DNA of 64,000 bases. It comes from Ensifer sesbaniae (lineage in GTDB: Bacteria; Pseudomonadota; Alphaproteobacteria; Rhizobiales; Rhizobiaceae). Below, one piece after another: positions 26,601 through 36,408 of this stretch (positions are counted from its first letter, which is position 1; each line of letters starts with the position of its first letter). The notes under the pieces were generated by a model. It saw nothing but the letters and a program-made list of their open reading frames with translations, searched no databases and was not told the origin of the DNA. A program made the position numbers and the translations under genes. The DNA lies in the NCBI RefSeq assembly GCF_013283665.1, contig NZ_JABEKU010000001.1:558001-622000 (forward strand), in the 5' to 3' direction.

Positions 26601-27392
26601 ATGATCAATTGGCTACGGATTGCGATCTTCGCAGCGCTTCTGGCGCTGGTTTCGCTCGTGCTGATGCCGGTCCAGGTCGCCTGCCTCTGGCTTGATCTGA
26701 AGCCCCGCCGCCGTTTGCCGCGATACTGGCATCGGCTCGCCTGCTACACTCTCGGCATCAAGGTGCGGGTCCACGGCGAGGTCGAGCGCCGGCGCCCGCT
26801 GCTCATCTGCGCCAATCACGCCTCCTGGAAGGACATTCTGGTGCTCTCCTCGGTCGCCGACGTCGTCTTCGTCGCGAAGTCCGAAGTGAAGAGCTGGCCG
26901 GTCTTCGGCATTCTCGCACGGCTGCAGGCGTCAATCTTCGTCGAGCGCGAGCAGAAGCGCTCGACCGGCAAGCAGGTCAACGAGATGGGCGGGCGCATGG
27001 CGGCAGGAGAGATCGTCGTGCTCTTTCCGGAGGGAACGACGTCGGACGGCAATCGCCTGCTGGAGATCAAGACCTCCCTCTTCGGCGCGGCGGCCTCGGC
27101 CGTGCCGCACTCGCCGACCGGTCTGGTGCACGTGCAGCCGGTCGCCATTTCCTATACCGGCATCCATGGCATGCCCATGGGGCGCTACAACAGACCCATT
27201 GCCGCATGGCCGGGCGATATCGGCCTGGTTCCGCATCTGCTCGGCATACTGCGAGAGGGCGCGATCGAGGTCGACGTCGATTTCGGCGAAGCGGTCGATT
27301 ACGACCGGCACACCAATCGCAAGGAAGTGAGCCGCAAGATCGAGCAGCGCATTCGCAGCATGCTGTCGGATCGCTTGCGCGGGCGCGCATGA
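26601..27392 (+). CDS. olsA: Lyso-ornithine lipid acyltransferase OlsA (PlsC family)
   Basis: OlsA adds the second fatty acyl chain to lyso-ornithine lipid. PlsC-family motifs are clear: an N-terminal membrane anchor (residues 5-30), HX4D motif in 'CANHASWKDILVL', and 'VVLFPEGTTSDGNRLLEIK'. The sequence alone cannot separate it from a phosphatidic-acid-forming 1-acylglycerol-phosphate acyltransferase. The position between rimI and miaB matches the S. meliloti olsA locus as I remember it, and olsB is present 15 kb upstream. Length 263. Confidence 0.78.
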   Translation: MINWLRIAIFAALLALVSLVLMPVQVACLWLDLKPRRRLPRYWHRLACYTLGIKVRVHGEVERRRPLLICANHASWKDILVLSSVADVVFVAKSEVKSWPVFGILARLQASIFVEREQKRSTGKQVNEMGGRMAAGEIVVLFPEGTTSDGNRLLEIKTSLFGAAASAVPHSPTGLVHVQPVAISYTGIHGMPMGRYNRPIAAWPGDIGLVPHLLGILREGAIEVDVDFGEAVDYDRHTNRKEVSRKIEQRIRSMLSDRLRGRA

Positions 27393-27462
27393 CGTCCGCC
27401 GGCAAAGGCAGTCTTACTGAAAATACTTCAACTTCGGGCCGCTTTGCACTAAGTAACCGGCC

Positions 27463-28863
27463 ATGACCCAGGAAACAGCCCTTCTGTCGACCACGCCCGC
27501 CACGGGCGACGAGCGCGCACCGGCCCGCAAGGTCTTTGTCAAGACCTACGGCTGCCAGATGAACGTCTATGATTCCGACCGCATGTCGGATGCCTTGTCG
27601 CGCGATGGCTATGTCTCCACCGACGTGCTCGAGGATGCCGACTTCGTTCTCCTCAACACTTGCCATATTCGCGAGAAGGCGGCGGAAAAGGTCTATTCCG
27701 AGCTCGGCCGCCTGCGTGAGCTGAAGAAGGCGAAGGCCAAGGAAGGCCGCGAGATGGTGATCGGCGTTGCCGGCTGCGTCGCGCAGGCCGAAGGCGACGA
27801 GATCCTCAGGCGCGCACCGGCGGTCGATCTCGTGATCGGCCCGACCACCTATCACCGCCTGCCGGAGGCGCTGAAGCGTGCCCGCGGCGGCGAACGCGTC
27901 GTCCAGACGGACTATGCGGTCGAGGACAAGTTCGAACACCTGCCGGCGCCCGACAAGGCAAAGACCCGCGCGCGCGGCGTCACCGCCTTCCTGACGGTGC
28001 AGGAGGGGTGCGACAAGTTCTGCACCTTCTGCGTCGTGCCCTATACGCGTGGGTCGGAAGTCTCCCGCCCGGTCGCCCAGATCGTCTCGGAAGCGGAAAA
28101 GCTGGTCGACGGCGGCGTGCGTGAAATCACCCTGCTCGGCCAGAACGTCAATGCCTGGCACGGCGTCGGGCCCGATGGCCGCGAATGGGGACTTGGCGAT
28201 CTGCTGAGGCGGCTTGGCGAGATCGAAGGCCTCGCCCGGCTGCGCTACACGACGAGCCACCCGCGGGACATGGACGACAGCCTGATCGAAGCGCACCGCT
28301 CGATGGCGAAGCTGATGCCCTATCTGCATCTGCCGGTACAGTCCGGCTCCGACCGCATCCTCAAGGCGATGAACCGGAGGCATACGGCGGCCGAGTATCT
28401 GGCGCTGATCGAGCGTATCCGCACCGTCCAGCCGGACCTTGCTCTGTCAGGCGATTTCATTGTCGGCTTCCCCGGCGAGACCGCCGAGGACTTCGAAGAC
28501 ACGATGCGCCTCGTCGAGGCCGTGGGTTATGCACAGGCATTTTCGTTCAAATATTCGACGCGTCCCGGCACGCCCGGCGCCGAACTCGGTGGCCAGATTC
28601 CCGAGGACGTGAAAGCCAAGCGCTTGGAAAGATTGCAGGCTTTGCTGTTTTCGCAGCAGCGCGCCTTTGCCGAATCCTGCGTCGGCCGCGAAATCGACCT
28701 ACTTTTGGAGAAAGTAGGACGCATGCCGGGCCAGCTCGTCGGGCGTTCCCCTTGGCTGCAGCCCGTGAATGTTGATGCAAAAGCATCGCAAATCGGTGAC
28801 ATTATCAAGGTGCGAATCATCAAGGCCGGGCCGAACAGCCTGTTTGCGGAGATGATCGGGTAA
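27463..28863 (+). CDS. miaB: tRNA-2-methylthio-N6-dimethylallyladenosine synthase
   Basis: Radical-SAM methylthiotransferase that adds the 2-methylthio group to i6A37 in tRNAs reading UNN codons. The N-terminal UPF0004 domain carries three cluster cysteines ('[15 protein letters not shown]', '[14 protein letters not shown]', '[11 protein letters not shown]'). The radical-SAM CxxxCxxC is '[15 protein letters not shown]'. A C-terminal TRAM domain starts around '[15 protein letters not shown]'. Length 466 is standard. It leads a compact run miaB-phoH-ybeY-corC-lnt. Confidence 0.97.
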   Translation: MTQETALLSTTPATGDERAPARKVFVKTYGCQMNVYDSDRMSDALSRDGYVSTDVLEDADFVLLNTCHIREKAAEKVYSELGRLRELKKAKAKEGREMVIGVAGCVAQAEGDEILRRAPAVDLVIGPTTYHRLPEALKRARGGERVVQTDYAVEDKFEHLPAPDKAKTRARGVTAFLTVQEGCDKFCTFCVVPYTRGSEVSRPVAQIVSEAEKLVDGGVREITLLGQNVNAWHGVGPDGREWGLGDLLRRLGEIEGLARLRYTTSHPRDMDDSLIEAHRSMAKLMPYLHLPVQSGSDRILKAMNRRHTAAEYLALIERIRTVQPDLALSGDFIVGFPGETAEDFEDTMRLVEAVGYAQAFSFKYSTRPGTPGAELGGQIPEDVKAKRLERLQALLFSQQRAFAESCVGREIDLLLEKVGRMPGQLVGRSPWLQPVNVDAKASQIGDIIKVRIIKAGPNSLFAEMIG

Positions 28864-28890
28864 GGACCGAAAACAAGGAGCCTGAACCGC

Positions 28891-29946
28891 TTGAACGGAC
28901 ACGAATTGATCTCTTCATCCTCGCGCCAGTCGAAAACCTCTGCGACAGACGCCAATCACTTCGTGCTGACATTCGAGAACAATCGGTTCGCCAGCGAGCT
29001 CTTCGGCCAGTTCGACCAGAACTTGAAGCTTCTCGAGGAGCGCCTGCGCATCGACGCCCGGCCGCGCGGCAATTCCGTCGCCATTTCCGGTGACGTCGTC
29101 GCCACCAATCAGGCGCGCCGTGCCCTCGATTATCTCTATGGGCGGTTGCAGAGTGGCGCGTCGATTGATCCTTCGGATGTCGAGGGCGCGATCCGTATGG
29201 CGGTTGCGGCCGACGATCAGCTACAATTGCCGACCATGGAGCGTAAAGCCAAATTGACAATGGCGCAGATTTCGACGCGCAAGAAGACAATTGCGGCGCG
29301 CACACCGACACAGGATGCCTATATCCGCGCGATGGAGCGTGCTGAGCTCGTCTTCGGCGTCGGCCCGGCCGGTACCGGCAAGACCTATCTCGCCGTTGCC
29401 CATGCCGCGCAGTTGTTGGAACGCGGCGCCGTCGATCGCATCATCCTGTCGCGTCCCGCAGTCGAGGCTGGCGAGCGCTTGGGCTTCCTGCCTGGTGACA
29501 TGAAGGAGAAGGTCGATCCCTATCTCCGGCCGCTTTATGATGCACTCTACGACATGATGCCGGGCGACAAGGTCGAACGGGCGATTACCGCCGGCGTCAT
29601 CGAAATCGCGCCGCTCGCCTTCATGCGCGGCCGCACGCTTGCCAATGCCGCCGTCATCCTCGACGAGGCGCAGAACACGACATCGATGCAGATGAAGATG
29701 TTCCTGACCCGTCTCGGCGAAAACGGCCGCATGATCGTCACCGGCGATCCGAGCCAGGTCGACCTGCCACGCGGCGTCAAGTCGGGCCTCGTCGAGGCTC
29801 TGCAGATCCTGAGGGGCGTCGAGGGCGTTTCGGTGGTCCGCTTCAAGGACGTCGACGTCGTCCGTCATCCGATGGTGGCGCGGATCGTCAGGGCTTACGA
29901 GTCGCACACGGCCGTTCACGACGAAAGCGAGCAGAGCGACCGCTGA
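28891..29946 (+). CDS. PhoH-family ATPase (PhoH-like)
   Basis: Cytoplasmic P-loop ATPase of the PhoH/YbeZ group, associated with RNA metabolism and ribosome maturation together with YbeY. Walker A is 'GPAGTGKTYLAVAHA' and Walker B 'AAVILDEAQNTTSMQMKMFLTR'. The start is TTG at 28891, supported by AAGGAG ten bases upstream, giving a 351-residue product that begins NGHELISSS. ybeY follows 18 bases later, so the functional pair is preserved. Confidence 0.94.
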   Translation: MNGHELISSSSRQSKTSATDANHFVLTFENNRFASELFGQFDQNLKLLEERLRIDARPRGNSVAISGDVVATNQARRALDYLYGRLQSGASIDPSDVEGAIRMAVAADDQLQLPTMERKAKLTMAQISTRKKTIAARTPTQDAYIRAMERAELVFGVGPAGTGKTYLAVAHAAQLLERGAVDRIILSRPAVEAGERLGFLPGDMKEKVDPYLRPLYDALYDMMPGDKVERAITAGVIEIAPLAFMRGRTLANAAVILDEAQNTTSMQMKMFLTRLGENGRMIVTGDPSQVDLPRGVKSGLVEALQILRGVEGVSVVRFKDVDVVRHPMVARIVRAYESHTAVHDESEQSDR

Positions 29947-29964
29947 TCGGCGGTCGTTGCGATC

Positions 29965-30471
29965 ATGACGGCATTGGACATTCAAATCAGCGTGGAAGAA
30001 GGCAATTGGCCCGAGGAAGAGTCATTGCTTGCCTTCTGCGCGCCCGTTCTCGAAGCGGCGGCAGCTTATCTCGCGGCCGAAGAGAAGCAGCCGCTGCCAA
30101 TAACGCCGCCGGAACTTTCCCTTGTCTTCACCGACGACGCTTCCATGCGGGCGATCAACGCCGAATGGCGCAACCAGGACAAGCCGACGAATGTGCTGTC
30201 CTTTCCTGCCTTTCCGGTGACGCCGGGTGCGATGCCCGGGCCGATGCTCGGCGACATCATCGTCGCTCGTGAGACGCTCGAACGCGAGGCCGTGGACCTC
30301 GAGAAATCCTTCGATGCGCATCTGACGCATCTTCTCGTGCATGGATTCCTGCATCTTTTCGGTTATGATCATATGGAAGATGACGAAGCCGAAAGAATGG
30401 AAAGCCTGGAGACTCGCATTTTGGCGCGTCTTGGCTTATCTGACCCCTACGGGGACCGTACCCCGGATTAA
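29965..30471 (+). CDS. ybeY: Endoribonuclease YbeY
   Basis: Metal-dependent single-strand RNase needed for 16S rRNA 3'-end maturation and ribosome quality control; in S. meliloti it is also linked to sRNA regulation. The zinc-binding motif is [11 protein letters not shown] in '[17 protein letters not shown]'. The family block '[15 protein letters not shown]' is present. Length 168. It is preceded by a PhoH-family gene and followed by a CorC-type gene, the widely conserved phoH-ybeY-corC-lnt order. Confidence 0.96.
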   Translation: MTALDIQISVEEGNWPEEESLLAFCAPVLEAAAAYLAAEEKQPLPITPPELSLVFTDDASMRAINAEWRNQDKPTNVLSFPAFPVTPGAMPGPMLGDIIVARETLEREAVDLEKSFDAHLTHLLVHGFLHLFGYDHMEDDEAERMESLETRILARLGLSDPYGDRTPD

Positions 30472-30483
30472 CAGTTTGGACCG

Positions 30484-31653
30484 ATGAGCGATTACAAAAC
30501 ACAGCCCGTCGCGCTCGCGACCGAGGAGGCAGAAGCCTCTGGAGAGGCGGAGGCGGGCAGTAGTAGCACCGCCACTCGACACGAGGGCACGAAATCCACT
30601 TCTTCCTTCTGGAGCCGGGCCGCGCGCTTGTTGCGCGGCGCAAGTCCATCGAGCCTGCGCGAGGATCTTGCCGACGCGCTTCAGACCGATGCCGACAGCA
30701 ACACGGCCTTCTCGCCCGGCGAACGGGCGATGCTCAACAACATCCTGCGCTTCCGCGAGATCCGGGTCGAGGACGTCATGGTCCCGCGTGCCGACATCGA
30801 AGCGGTCGACCAGAGCATCACCATCGGCGAATTGATGGTGATCTTCGAGGAGTCCGGCCGCTCGCGCATGCCGGTCTATAACGACGGCCTCGATGATCCG
30901 CGCGGCATGGTGCATATCCGCGACCTGCTTTCCTACGTCACCAAGCAGGCCCGCAACCGTCGCCGCAACGGCAAGGCGCCGGCTGCCGTGACGGCCCCGG
31001 GCGAAAAGACCGAGAAGACACCGCGGTCGCCGAAGGCGAACTTCGACCTTTCCCGCGTCGATCTCGGCAAGTCTCTGGAAGAGGCGGGCATCGTCCGCCA
31101 GCTCCTGTTCGTGCCGCCTTCGATGCTGGCCTCGGACCTGATGCAGCGCATGCAGGCCGCCCGCATCCAGATGGCCCTCGTCATCGACGAATATGGCGGC
31201 ACCGATGGTCTCGTCTCGCTCGAAGACATCGTGGAGATGGTCGTCGGCGACATCGAGGACGAACACGACGACGACGAAGTCATGTTCGCCCGCACCTCGG
31301 ACGATGTCTTCGTCGCCGATGCCCGCGTCGAGCTGGAAGAGATCGCCACGGCGATCGGCCCGGATTTCGACGTGCGCGAGCAGCTCGAAGACGTCGACAC
31401 GCTCGGCGGTCTGATCTTCGCCTCGCTTGGCCGCATCCCGGTGCGCGGCGAGCTCGTCCAGGCCATTCCGGGCTTCGAGTTCCAGATCCTCGATGCGGAC
31501 CCGCGTCGCGTGAAACGTGTTCGCATCATGCGCAAGCGTCCGCCGGCTCGCCGCCGCGTGTCGCGGCCGGAGGGCGAAACCGGTTCGGAGTCGGCGGCAG
31601 GCAATCGTGCCAACGGCGCAGCCCCTACCGAAGCGACGGCCGACGAACAATGA
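30484..31653 (+). CDS. CorC/HlyC (TlyC)-family CBS-domain protein
   Basis: Cytoplasmic protein with two CBS domains (about residues 90-150 and 200-255) and a C-terminal CorC_HlyC FAD-binding-like domain ('FDVREQLEDVDTLGGLIFASLGRIPVRGE'). Family members affect magnesium and cobalt efflux or are annotated as hemolysins. The block 'RVEDVMVPRADIEAVD' is the usual start of CBS1. Low-complexity extensions occur at both ends: an Ala/Ser/Glu-rich start and an Arg-rich tail. There is no DUF21 membrane domain, so this is the soluble CorC type, fitting its place before lnt. Confidence 0.9.
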   Translation: MSDYKTQPVALATEEAEASGEAEAGSSSTATRHEGTKSTSSFWSRAARLLRGASPSSLREDLADALQTDADSNTAFSPGERAMLNNILRFREIRVEDVMVPRADIEAVDQSITIGELMVIFEESGRSRMPVYNDGLDDPRGMVHIRDLLSYVTKQARNRRRNGKAPAAVTAPGEKTEKTPRSPKANFDLSRVDLGKSLEEAGIVRQLLFVPPSMLASDLMQRMQAARIQMALVIDEYGGTDGLVSLEDIVEMVVGDIEDEHDDDEVMFARTSDDVFVADARVELEEIATAIGPDFDVREQLEDVDTLGGLIFASLGRIPVRGELVQAIPGFEFQILDADPRRVKRVRIMRKRPPARRRVSRPEGETGSESAAGNRANGAAPTEATADEQ

Positions 31654-31908
31654 TCGCTCGGCCCCCGCGCACGTTTCCACATGCGCGGGTAGATGCCTCC
31701 GACCCATCCTCTTGACGTCTACCGGCTTCAACGGGGCCCCGTGAGGGCCGTGACCTGTTGCCGACCGAACCGGAAGACAGGACTTCCGCACCCAATTCCG
31801 CCCCTGGCGGGGACAAGTAGCCCGTTTTTTGGAAGACTGGCGCCGATTGATTCGGTTGTTGTTTCGCTCCGGCGCCGTGTCCGGCGGCCGGAATCGACGG
31901 GAGGCTGC

Positions 31909-33504
31909 ATGGTAAGACTGGCTGGCAGGGTGATGCTTCTCTCCGGGCTCCCCAGGGCATTGCTCGCGTTCCTCGCAGGGCTCCTCGCGGTTCTGGCGCA
32001 GCCGCCCTTCGGCATCTTCGCCTTCGCTTTCGTCGCTTTCCCCATCCTCGTCTGGCTGCTCGACGGCGCGACCGGAAATCCGGATGGCGGCATCGTCAGG
32101 CGGCTCTGGCCGGCGGCGGCGATCGGCTGGTGGTTCGGTTTCGGCTACTTCCTCGGGGGCCTCTGGTGGCTCGGCAATGCGCTCCTGGTGGAGGCCGACG
32201 AATTCGCCTGGGCGTTGCCGCTCGCCGTCGTCGGTCTTCCAGCCTTCCTGGCGCTCTTCTATGCGCTTGCGACGCTGATCGCGCGCCTGTTCTGGTCCGA
32301 TGGCGTGGGGCGAATCGCGGCGCTGGCGCTGGCCTTCGGTCTTTGCGAGTGGCTGCGTAGCGTCCTCTTCACCGGCTTTCCCTGGAATGCCATCGGCTAC
32401 GCGGCGACGCCGATGCCGCTGATGATGCAGTCGGCAAGTGTCGTCAACCTGGCGACCATCAACATGCTGGCGGTCTTCGTCTTCGCGGCGCCCGCGCTCA
32501 TCGCCACCGGCCGGGGGAGCCGGATCGGCCTGGCGGCAGCGCTCGTCCTCCTGACGGCTCATGTAGGCTTCGGCTTCTATCGCCTGGCGCAGCCGGCCCC
32601 GCCTGTGGGCGAACCGCCGCTGACGGTCCGTCTCGTCCAGCCGGTGATCGACCAGGCGAAGAAGCTCGACGACCGCGAGCGTGCGGCGGTCTTCGAGGAG
32701 CATCTTTCGCTCACTGCCGCCGCGCCCGAAAACGGCGGCAAGCGACCGGACATCGTCGTCTGGCCCGAGACGTCGATCCCCTTCATCCTCACCGACAATC
32801 CGGACGCCCTGGCGCGCATCGCCGAGGTGCTCGACGACGATCAGATCCTGATCGCCGGCGCTGTGCGCGCCGAGGATGCGGGCTCCGGACTGCCGCCGCG
32901 CTATTACAACTCGATCTATGTCATCGACGGCCGCGGCCAGATCGTTGGTGCTGCCGACAAGGTGCATCTCGTCCCGTTTGGCGAATATCTGCCGTTCGAG
33001 GAGGTGCTGTCATCCTGGGGCTTGAGTTCCGTTGCCGCTTCGATGCCTGGCGGCTTCTCCTCTGCAAAGACCCGCTCGCTGCTGACGTTGCCCGGCGGAA
33101 AGATGCTTTATCCGCTGGTCTGCTACGAGGCGATCTTCCCCGACGAAGTCGACGGCGCCGCCCGCCGAACGGATGCACTTCTCAACATCACCAACGATGC
33201 CTGGTTCGGCGATACGCCCGGTCCGCGCCAGCATTTCCATCAGGCGCAGCTGCGCGCCGTCGAGACCGGAACCCCGCTTATCCGCGCAGCCAATAGCGGT
33301 ATATCAGCAATTGTTGATGCACGTGGGGTTTTAATGGTAGGATTGTCCTACAATTATAGGGGAGTGGTCGACACACTTCTGCCGGGAAAGATGCCTACGC
33401 TTTTGGACGACGCTATGCGAAGCCGAATCTTCTGGCTGGCTGCACTCTTCCTCCTTCTGGTTGCAGTGTTTTCGCGTTTTGGTTTTAATATTAGGAAGAA
33501 TTGA
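31909..33504 (+). CDS. lnt: Apolipoprotein N-acyltransferase
   Basis: Lnt completes lipoprotein maturation by N-acylating the diacylated cysteine. About seven hydrophobic segments (residues 10-230) precede a nitrilase-like periplasmic domain. The catalytic triad is visible as Glu in 'VWPETSIPFI', Lys in 'ADKVHLVPFGEYLPFE' and Cys in 'PLVCYEAIFPDEV'. The ATG at 31909, with GGGAGG just upstream, gives 531 residues. A longer open frame reaching 31693 would add 72 Arg/Pro-rich residues and is unlikely. Last gene of the miaB-lnt run. Confidence 0.95.
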   Translation: MVRLAGRVMLLSGLPRALLAFLAGLLAVLAQPPFGIFAFAFVAFPILVWLLDGATGNPDGGIVRRLWPAAAIGWWFGFGYFLGGLWWLGNALLVEADEFAWALPLAVVGLPAFLALFYALATLIARLFWSDGVGRIAALALAFGLCEWLRSVLFTGFPWNAIGYAATPMPLMMQSASVVNLATINMLAVFVFAAPALIATGRGSRIGLAAALVLLTAHVGFGFYRLAQPAPPVGEPPLTVRLVQPVIDQAKKLDDRERAAVFEEHLSLTAAAPENGGKRPDIVVWPETSIPFILTDNPDALARIAEVLDDDQILIAGAVRAEDAGSGLPPRYYNSIYVIDGRGQIVGAADKVHLVPFGEYLPFEEVLSSWGLSSVAASMPGGFSSAKTRSLLTLPGGKMLYPLVCYEAIFPDEVDGAARRTDALLNITNDAWFGDTPGPRQHFHQAQLRAVETGTPLIRAANSGISAIVDARGVLMVGLSYNYRGVVDTLLPGKMPTLLDDAMRSRIFWLAALFLLLVAVFSRFGFNIRKN

Positions 33505-33650
33505 CCTAAAACCCCTAAAATTGCATAGTGGTCCACACCATCGTCCTTGTTGTGGCGGCTTTGCCCTATCACCGTGGCGGTCGCTCCGGTGAGCGTTGCC
33601 CGCGTGTCAGGCGATGGATCAAACGAAACAGCGTGTTTGGGAACGCAGAT

Positions 33651-34070
33651 ATGATCGAAAACAAAAAGAAGCCGAACCCGATCGACATTCATGTCGGTAG
33701 TCGGATTCGTCTTCGCCGCACGATGCTTGGCATGAGCCAGGAGAAGCTCGGCGAAAGTCTGGGGATCACCTTTCAGCAGATTCAGAAGTACGAGAAGGGC
33801 ACGAACCGTGTCGGCGCCAGCCGGTTGCAGAACATTTCGAGCATTCTGAACGTACCGGTTTCCTTCTTCTTCGAAGATGCGCCGGGTGAAGGCACCAGCG
33901 GCCAGTCGGGCATGGCGGAAGCCTCCAGTTCCAACTACGTTGTGGATTTCCTTTCGTCCTCCGAGGGGCTGCAACTCAACCGTGCCTTCGTCAAGATCAC
34001 GGACCCGAAGGTTCGTCGCCGCCTCGTCGATCTCGTCAAGGCGCTCGCTGCGGAAGCGGAAAGCGAATAG
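33651..34070 (+). CDS. XRE-family transcriptional regulator, PraR-like
   Basis: A 139-residue repressor-like protein with an N-terminal Cro/CI helix-turn-helix ('HVGSRIRLRRTMLGMSQEKL' through 'ITFQQIQKYEKGTNRVGASRL'). The C-terminal half ends in a helix 'RRRLVDLVKALAAEAES'. The ATG at 33651 is the sensible start; the frame runs open upstream to 33528 without family-like sequence. Size, HTH and position before metK resemble rhizobial PraR, which controls quorum-sensing, adhesin and (in Azorhizobium) R-body genes. That functional link is inference from recollection. A terminator follows. Confidence 0.8.
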   Translation: MIENKKKPNPIDIHVGSRIRLRRTMLGMSQEKLGESLGITFQQIQKYEKGTNRVGASRLQNISSILNVPVSFFFEDAPGEGTSGQSGMAEASSSNYVVDFLSSSEGLQLNRAFVKITDPKVRRRLVDLVKALAAEAESE

Positions 34071-34100
34071 TTCCAACGTTCCCCGTCGGGACTTGAAAAC

Positions 34101-34126
34101 AAAGCGGCCCTTTGTGCCGCTTTTTT
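34101..34126 (+). terminator. Rho-independent terminator after the PraR-like gene
   Basis: AAAGCGGC (34101-34108), seven-base loop, GCCGCTTT (34116-34123), with the T-run reaching 34126. It separates the regulator from metK, so metK needs its own promoter in 34127-34272. Confidence 0.88.
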
Positions 34127-34272
34127 CATGCGCGCTTTTTTTGCCAGGCGCCTCAAAGTGATTGGTGCCGATGGTGATATAAAGATATATTTATGTCGTT
34201 GTGCGCTTGTTTTTCGGACGCAAAACCACTAACACCATGCCAGCGCTTTTCTTCATTGAGGGGACTTCCCGC

Positions 34273-35541
34273 ATGCGTGCAAACTACCTGTTCACGAGTG
34301 AATCCGTAGCCGAAGGTCATCCGGACAAGGTGTGTGACCGTATCTCCGACGAGATCGTGGATCTGGTCTACCGCGAAGCGGCCAAGACCGGTGTCGACCC
34401 GTGGGGCGTTCGCATCGCATGCGAAACCCTGGCGACCACCAACCGCGTCGTCATCGCCGGCGAAGTGCGCCTGCCGCCGAGCCTTCTGAAGAAGGACAAG
34501 GACGGCAACGACGTCATCAACCCCTCGAAGTTCAAGTCCGCCGCCCGCAAGGCGATCCGCGAGATCGGCTATGAGCAGGACGGCTTCCACTGGAAGACGG
34601 CCAAGATCGACGTGCTTCTGCACTTCCAGTCCGCCCACATCGCTCAGGGTGTCGACAGCGCTTCCGACAAGCAGGGTGAAGAAGGTGCCGGCGACCAGGG
34701 CATCATGTTCGGCTACGCCTGCCGCGAAACCGCCGAACTCATGCCGGCGCCGATCTATTACTCGCACCGCATCCTCAATCTGCTCGCCGCCGCCCGCAAG
34801 AAGGGCGAAGGCGAAGTCGCCAAGCTCGGCCCGGACGCCAAGAGCCAGGTTACCGTGCGCTACGTCGACGGCAAGCCGACGGAAGTCACCTCGATCGTTC
34901 TGTCGACGCAGCATCTCGATGACACCTGGGATTCGGCCAAGGTTCGCTCGGTCGTCGAGCCCTACATCCGCGAAGCCCTCGATGATCTGAAGATCGCCGA
35001 CGATTGCACCTGGTACATCAACCCGACCGGCAAGTTCGTCATCGGCGGTCCGGACGGCGACGCCGGCCTCACCGGTCGCAAGATCATCGTCGACACCTAT
35101 GGCGGTGCGGCACCCCATGGCGGCGGCGCCTTCTCGGGCAAGGACACGACCAAGGTCGACCGTTCGGCCGCCTATGCCGCGCGGTACCTGGCGAAGAACG
35201 TCGTTGCTGCCGGCCTTTCGGATCGTTGCACGATCCAGCTGTCCTACGCCATCGGCGTTGCTCAGCCGCTGTCGATCTATGTCGACCTGCACGGCACCGG
35301 CAAGGTCTCGGAAGATCAGGTCGAGCAGGCGATCCGCAAGACGATGGACCTGTCGCCGTCTGGCATCCGCCGTCACCTGGACCTCAACAAGCCGATCTAT
35401 GCCAAGACGTCCGCCTACGGTCACTTCGGCCGCAAGGCTGGTCGCGACGGTTCCTTCTCCTGGGAGAAGCTCGATCTGGTGAAGCCGCTGAAGGCAGCGA
35501 TCGAGCAGAGCGGCGCCGTCAACGGCCGGGCCGCTGCCTGA
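34273..35541 (+). CDS. metK: S-adenosylmethionine synthetase
   Basis: Makes SAM from methionine and ATP; SAM is the substrate of the several methyltransferases and MiaB coded nearby. Signature motifs: '[21 protein letters not shown]' (split here only for length), '[15 protein letters not shown]' and '[19 protein letters not shown]'. The ATG at 34273 is selected because GAGGGG lies eight bases upstream and the family starts there. The product is 422 residues, longer than E. coli MetK (384), as usual for alphaproteobacteria with an extra loop. A terminator follows. Confidence 0.96.
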   Translation: MRANYLFTSESVAEGHPDKVCDRISDEIVDLVYREAAKTGVDPWGVRIACETLATTNRVVIAGEVRLPPSLLKKDKDGNDVINPSKFKSAARKAIREIGYEQDGFHWKTAKIDVLLHFQSAHIAQGVDSASDKQGEEGAGDQGIMFGYACRETAELMPAPIYYSHRILNLLAAARKKGEGEVAKLGPDAKSQVTVRYVDGKPTEVTSIVLSTQHLDDTWDSAKVRSVVEPYIREALDDLKIADDCTWYINPTGKFVIGGPDGDAGLTGRKIIVDTYGGAAPHGGGAFSGKDTTKVDRSAAYAARYLAKNVVAAGLSDRCTIQLSYAIGVAQPLSIYVDLHGTGKVSEDQVEQAIRKTMDLSPSGIRRHLDLNKPIYAKTSAYGHFGRKAGRDGSFSWEKLDLVKPLKAAIEQSGAVNGRAAA

Positions 35542-35621
35542 GCGTGCAACTGGCGCGGCGTCGAAGGCCGTGCATTGAAGATAGCGCAGCGGCCTGCTAT
35601 CAGGCGCTTGCGATATTCAGG

Positions 35622-35660
35622 GCGGGCGCTCCGGCAAGGAGCGCCCGCTTCGTTCATTTT
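35622..35660 (+). terminator. Rho-independent terminator after metK
   Basis: Perfect 11-base stem GCGGGCGCTCC (35622-35632) with GGAGCGCCCGC (35638-35648), followed by TTCGTTCATTTT. Confidence 0.85.
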
Positions 35661-35668
35661 GATTTTGG

Positions 35669-35701
35669 GTCCCTTGACCCGGATCAGCGTGACCAAGGGA
35701 C
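35669..35701 (+). promoter_or_regulatory. Hairpin immediately upstream of trmB start
   Basis: GTCCCTTG (35669-35676) pairs with CAAGGGAC (35694-35701), ending seven bases before the trmB ATG. It may mask the weak ribosome site; no known regulator is recognised. Confidence 0.4.
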
Positions 35702-35708
35702 AAACGAC

Positions 35709-36407
35709 ATGACTGAACCGCGCCGCGCCAGAGCAACCGAGGCCTTCTTCGGCCGCCGCAAGGGCAAGCCGTTGCGCGAGCGGCAGGCGGCGCATCTGGA
35801 AACCGTGCTGCCGACGCTGAAGCTCGATCTTTCGAGTGCGGCTCCGGCCGAACTGAAGGCATTGTTTCCCGGGGATGTCGAACGCATCCGGCTGGAGATC
35901 GGTTTCGGTGGTGGCGAACACCTGATTCACCGCGCCGCCGAGGCGCCGTCGACCGGCTTCATCGGCGTCGAACCCTTCGTCAATTCCATGGCCAAACTCG
36001 TCGGCCACATCGAGGATCGCGGCGTCAACAACATTCGTCTCTATGATGACGACGCCACCCAGGTTCTCGACTGGCTGCCGGCCGCTTCCGTCGACCAGAT
36101 CGACCTGCTCTATCCGGACCCGTGGCCGAAGCGCAAACATTGGAAGCGCCGCTTCGTCTCCAAGGTCAATCTCGACCGGTTTGCGCGCGTGCTGAAGCCG
36201 GGCGGGCTGTTCTGCTTCGCCTCGGATATCGACACCTATGTCAATTGGACGCTGTTGCATTGCCGCGATCACGCGGCCTTCGAATGGACGGCGGAGAAGG
36301 CAGCCGACTGGCTGACGCCGTACGCGGGATGGCCGAGCACACGCTACGAGGCCAAGGCGCGCCGGGAAGGGCGCAGTTCCGCCTATCTCACTTTCCGCCG
36401 CGTCTAA
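35709..36407 (+). CDS. trmB: tRNA (guanine-N7-)-methyltransferase
   Basis: Methylates G46 in the tRNA variable loop using SAM. SAM-binding region '[17 protein letters not shown]' and the characteristic '[17 protein letters not shown]' tRNA-binding/catalytic motif are visible. The ATG at 35709 gives 232 residues; the longer reading frame upstream overlaps metK and is a shadow. It sits directly behind metK, the source of its cofactor. The stop is followed by three tandem palindromic repeats. Confidence 0.96.
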   Translation: MTEPRRARATEAFFGRRKGKPLRERQAAHLETVLPTLKLDLSSAAPAELKALFPGDVERIRLEIGFGGGEHLIHRAAEAPSTGFIGVEPFVNSMAKLVGHIEDRGVNNIRLYDDDATQVLDWLPAASVDQIDLLYPDPWPKRKHWKRRFVSKVNLDRFARVLKPGGLFCFASDIDTYVNWTLLHCRDHAAFEWTAEKAADWLTPYAGWPSTRYEAKARREGRSSAYLTFRRV

Positions 36408-36408
36408 A

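Noticed and set aside
26601-27392. Assignment as general PlsC
   Set aside because: Not excluded by motifs, but position and the presence of olsB favour OlsA; kept as an alternative in the entry.
34127-34272. SAM-responsive riboswitch upstream of metK
   Set aside because: I looked for the SAM-II and SAM/SAH conserved cores and pairing and found no convincing match; a covariance search would settle it.
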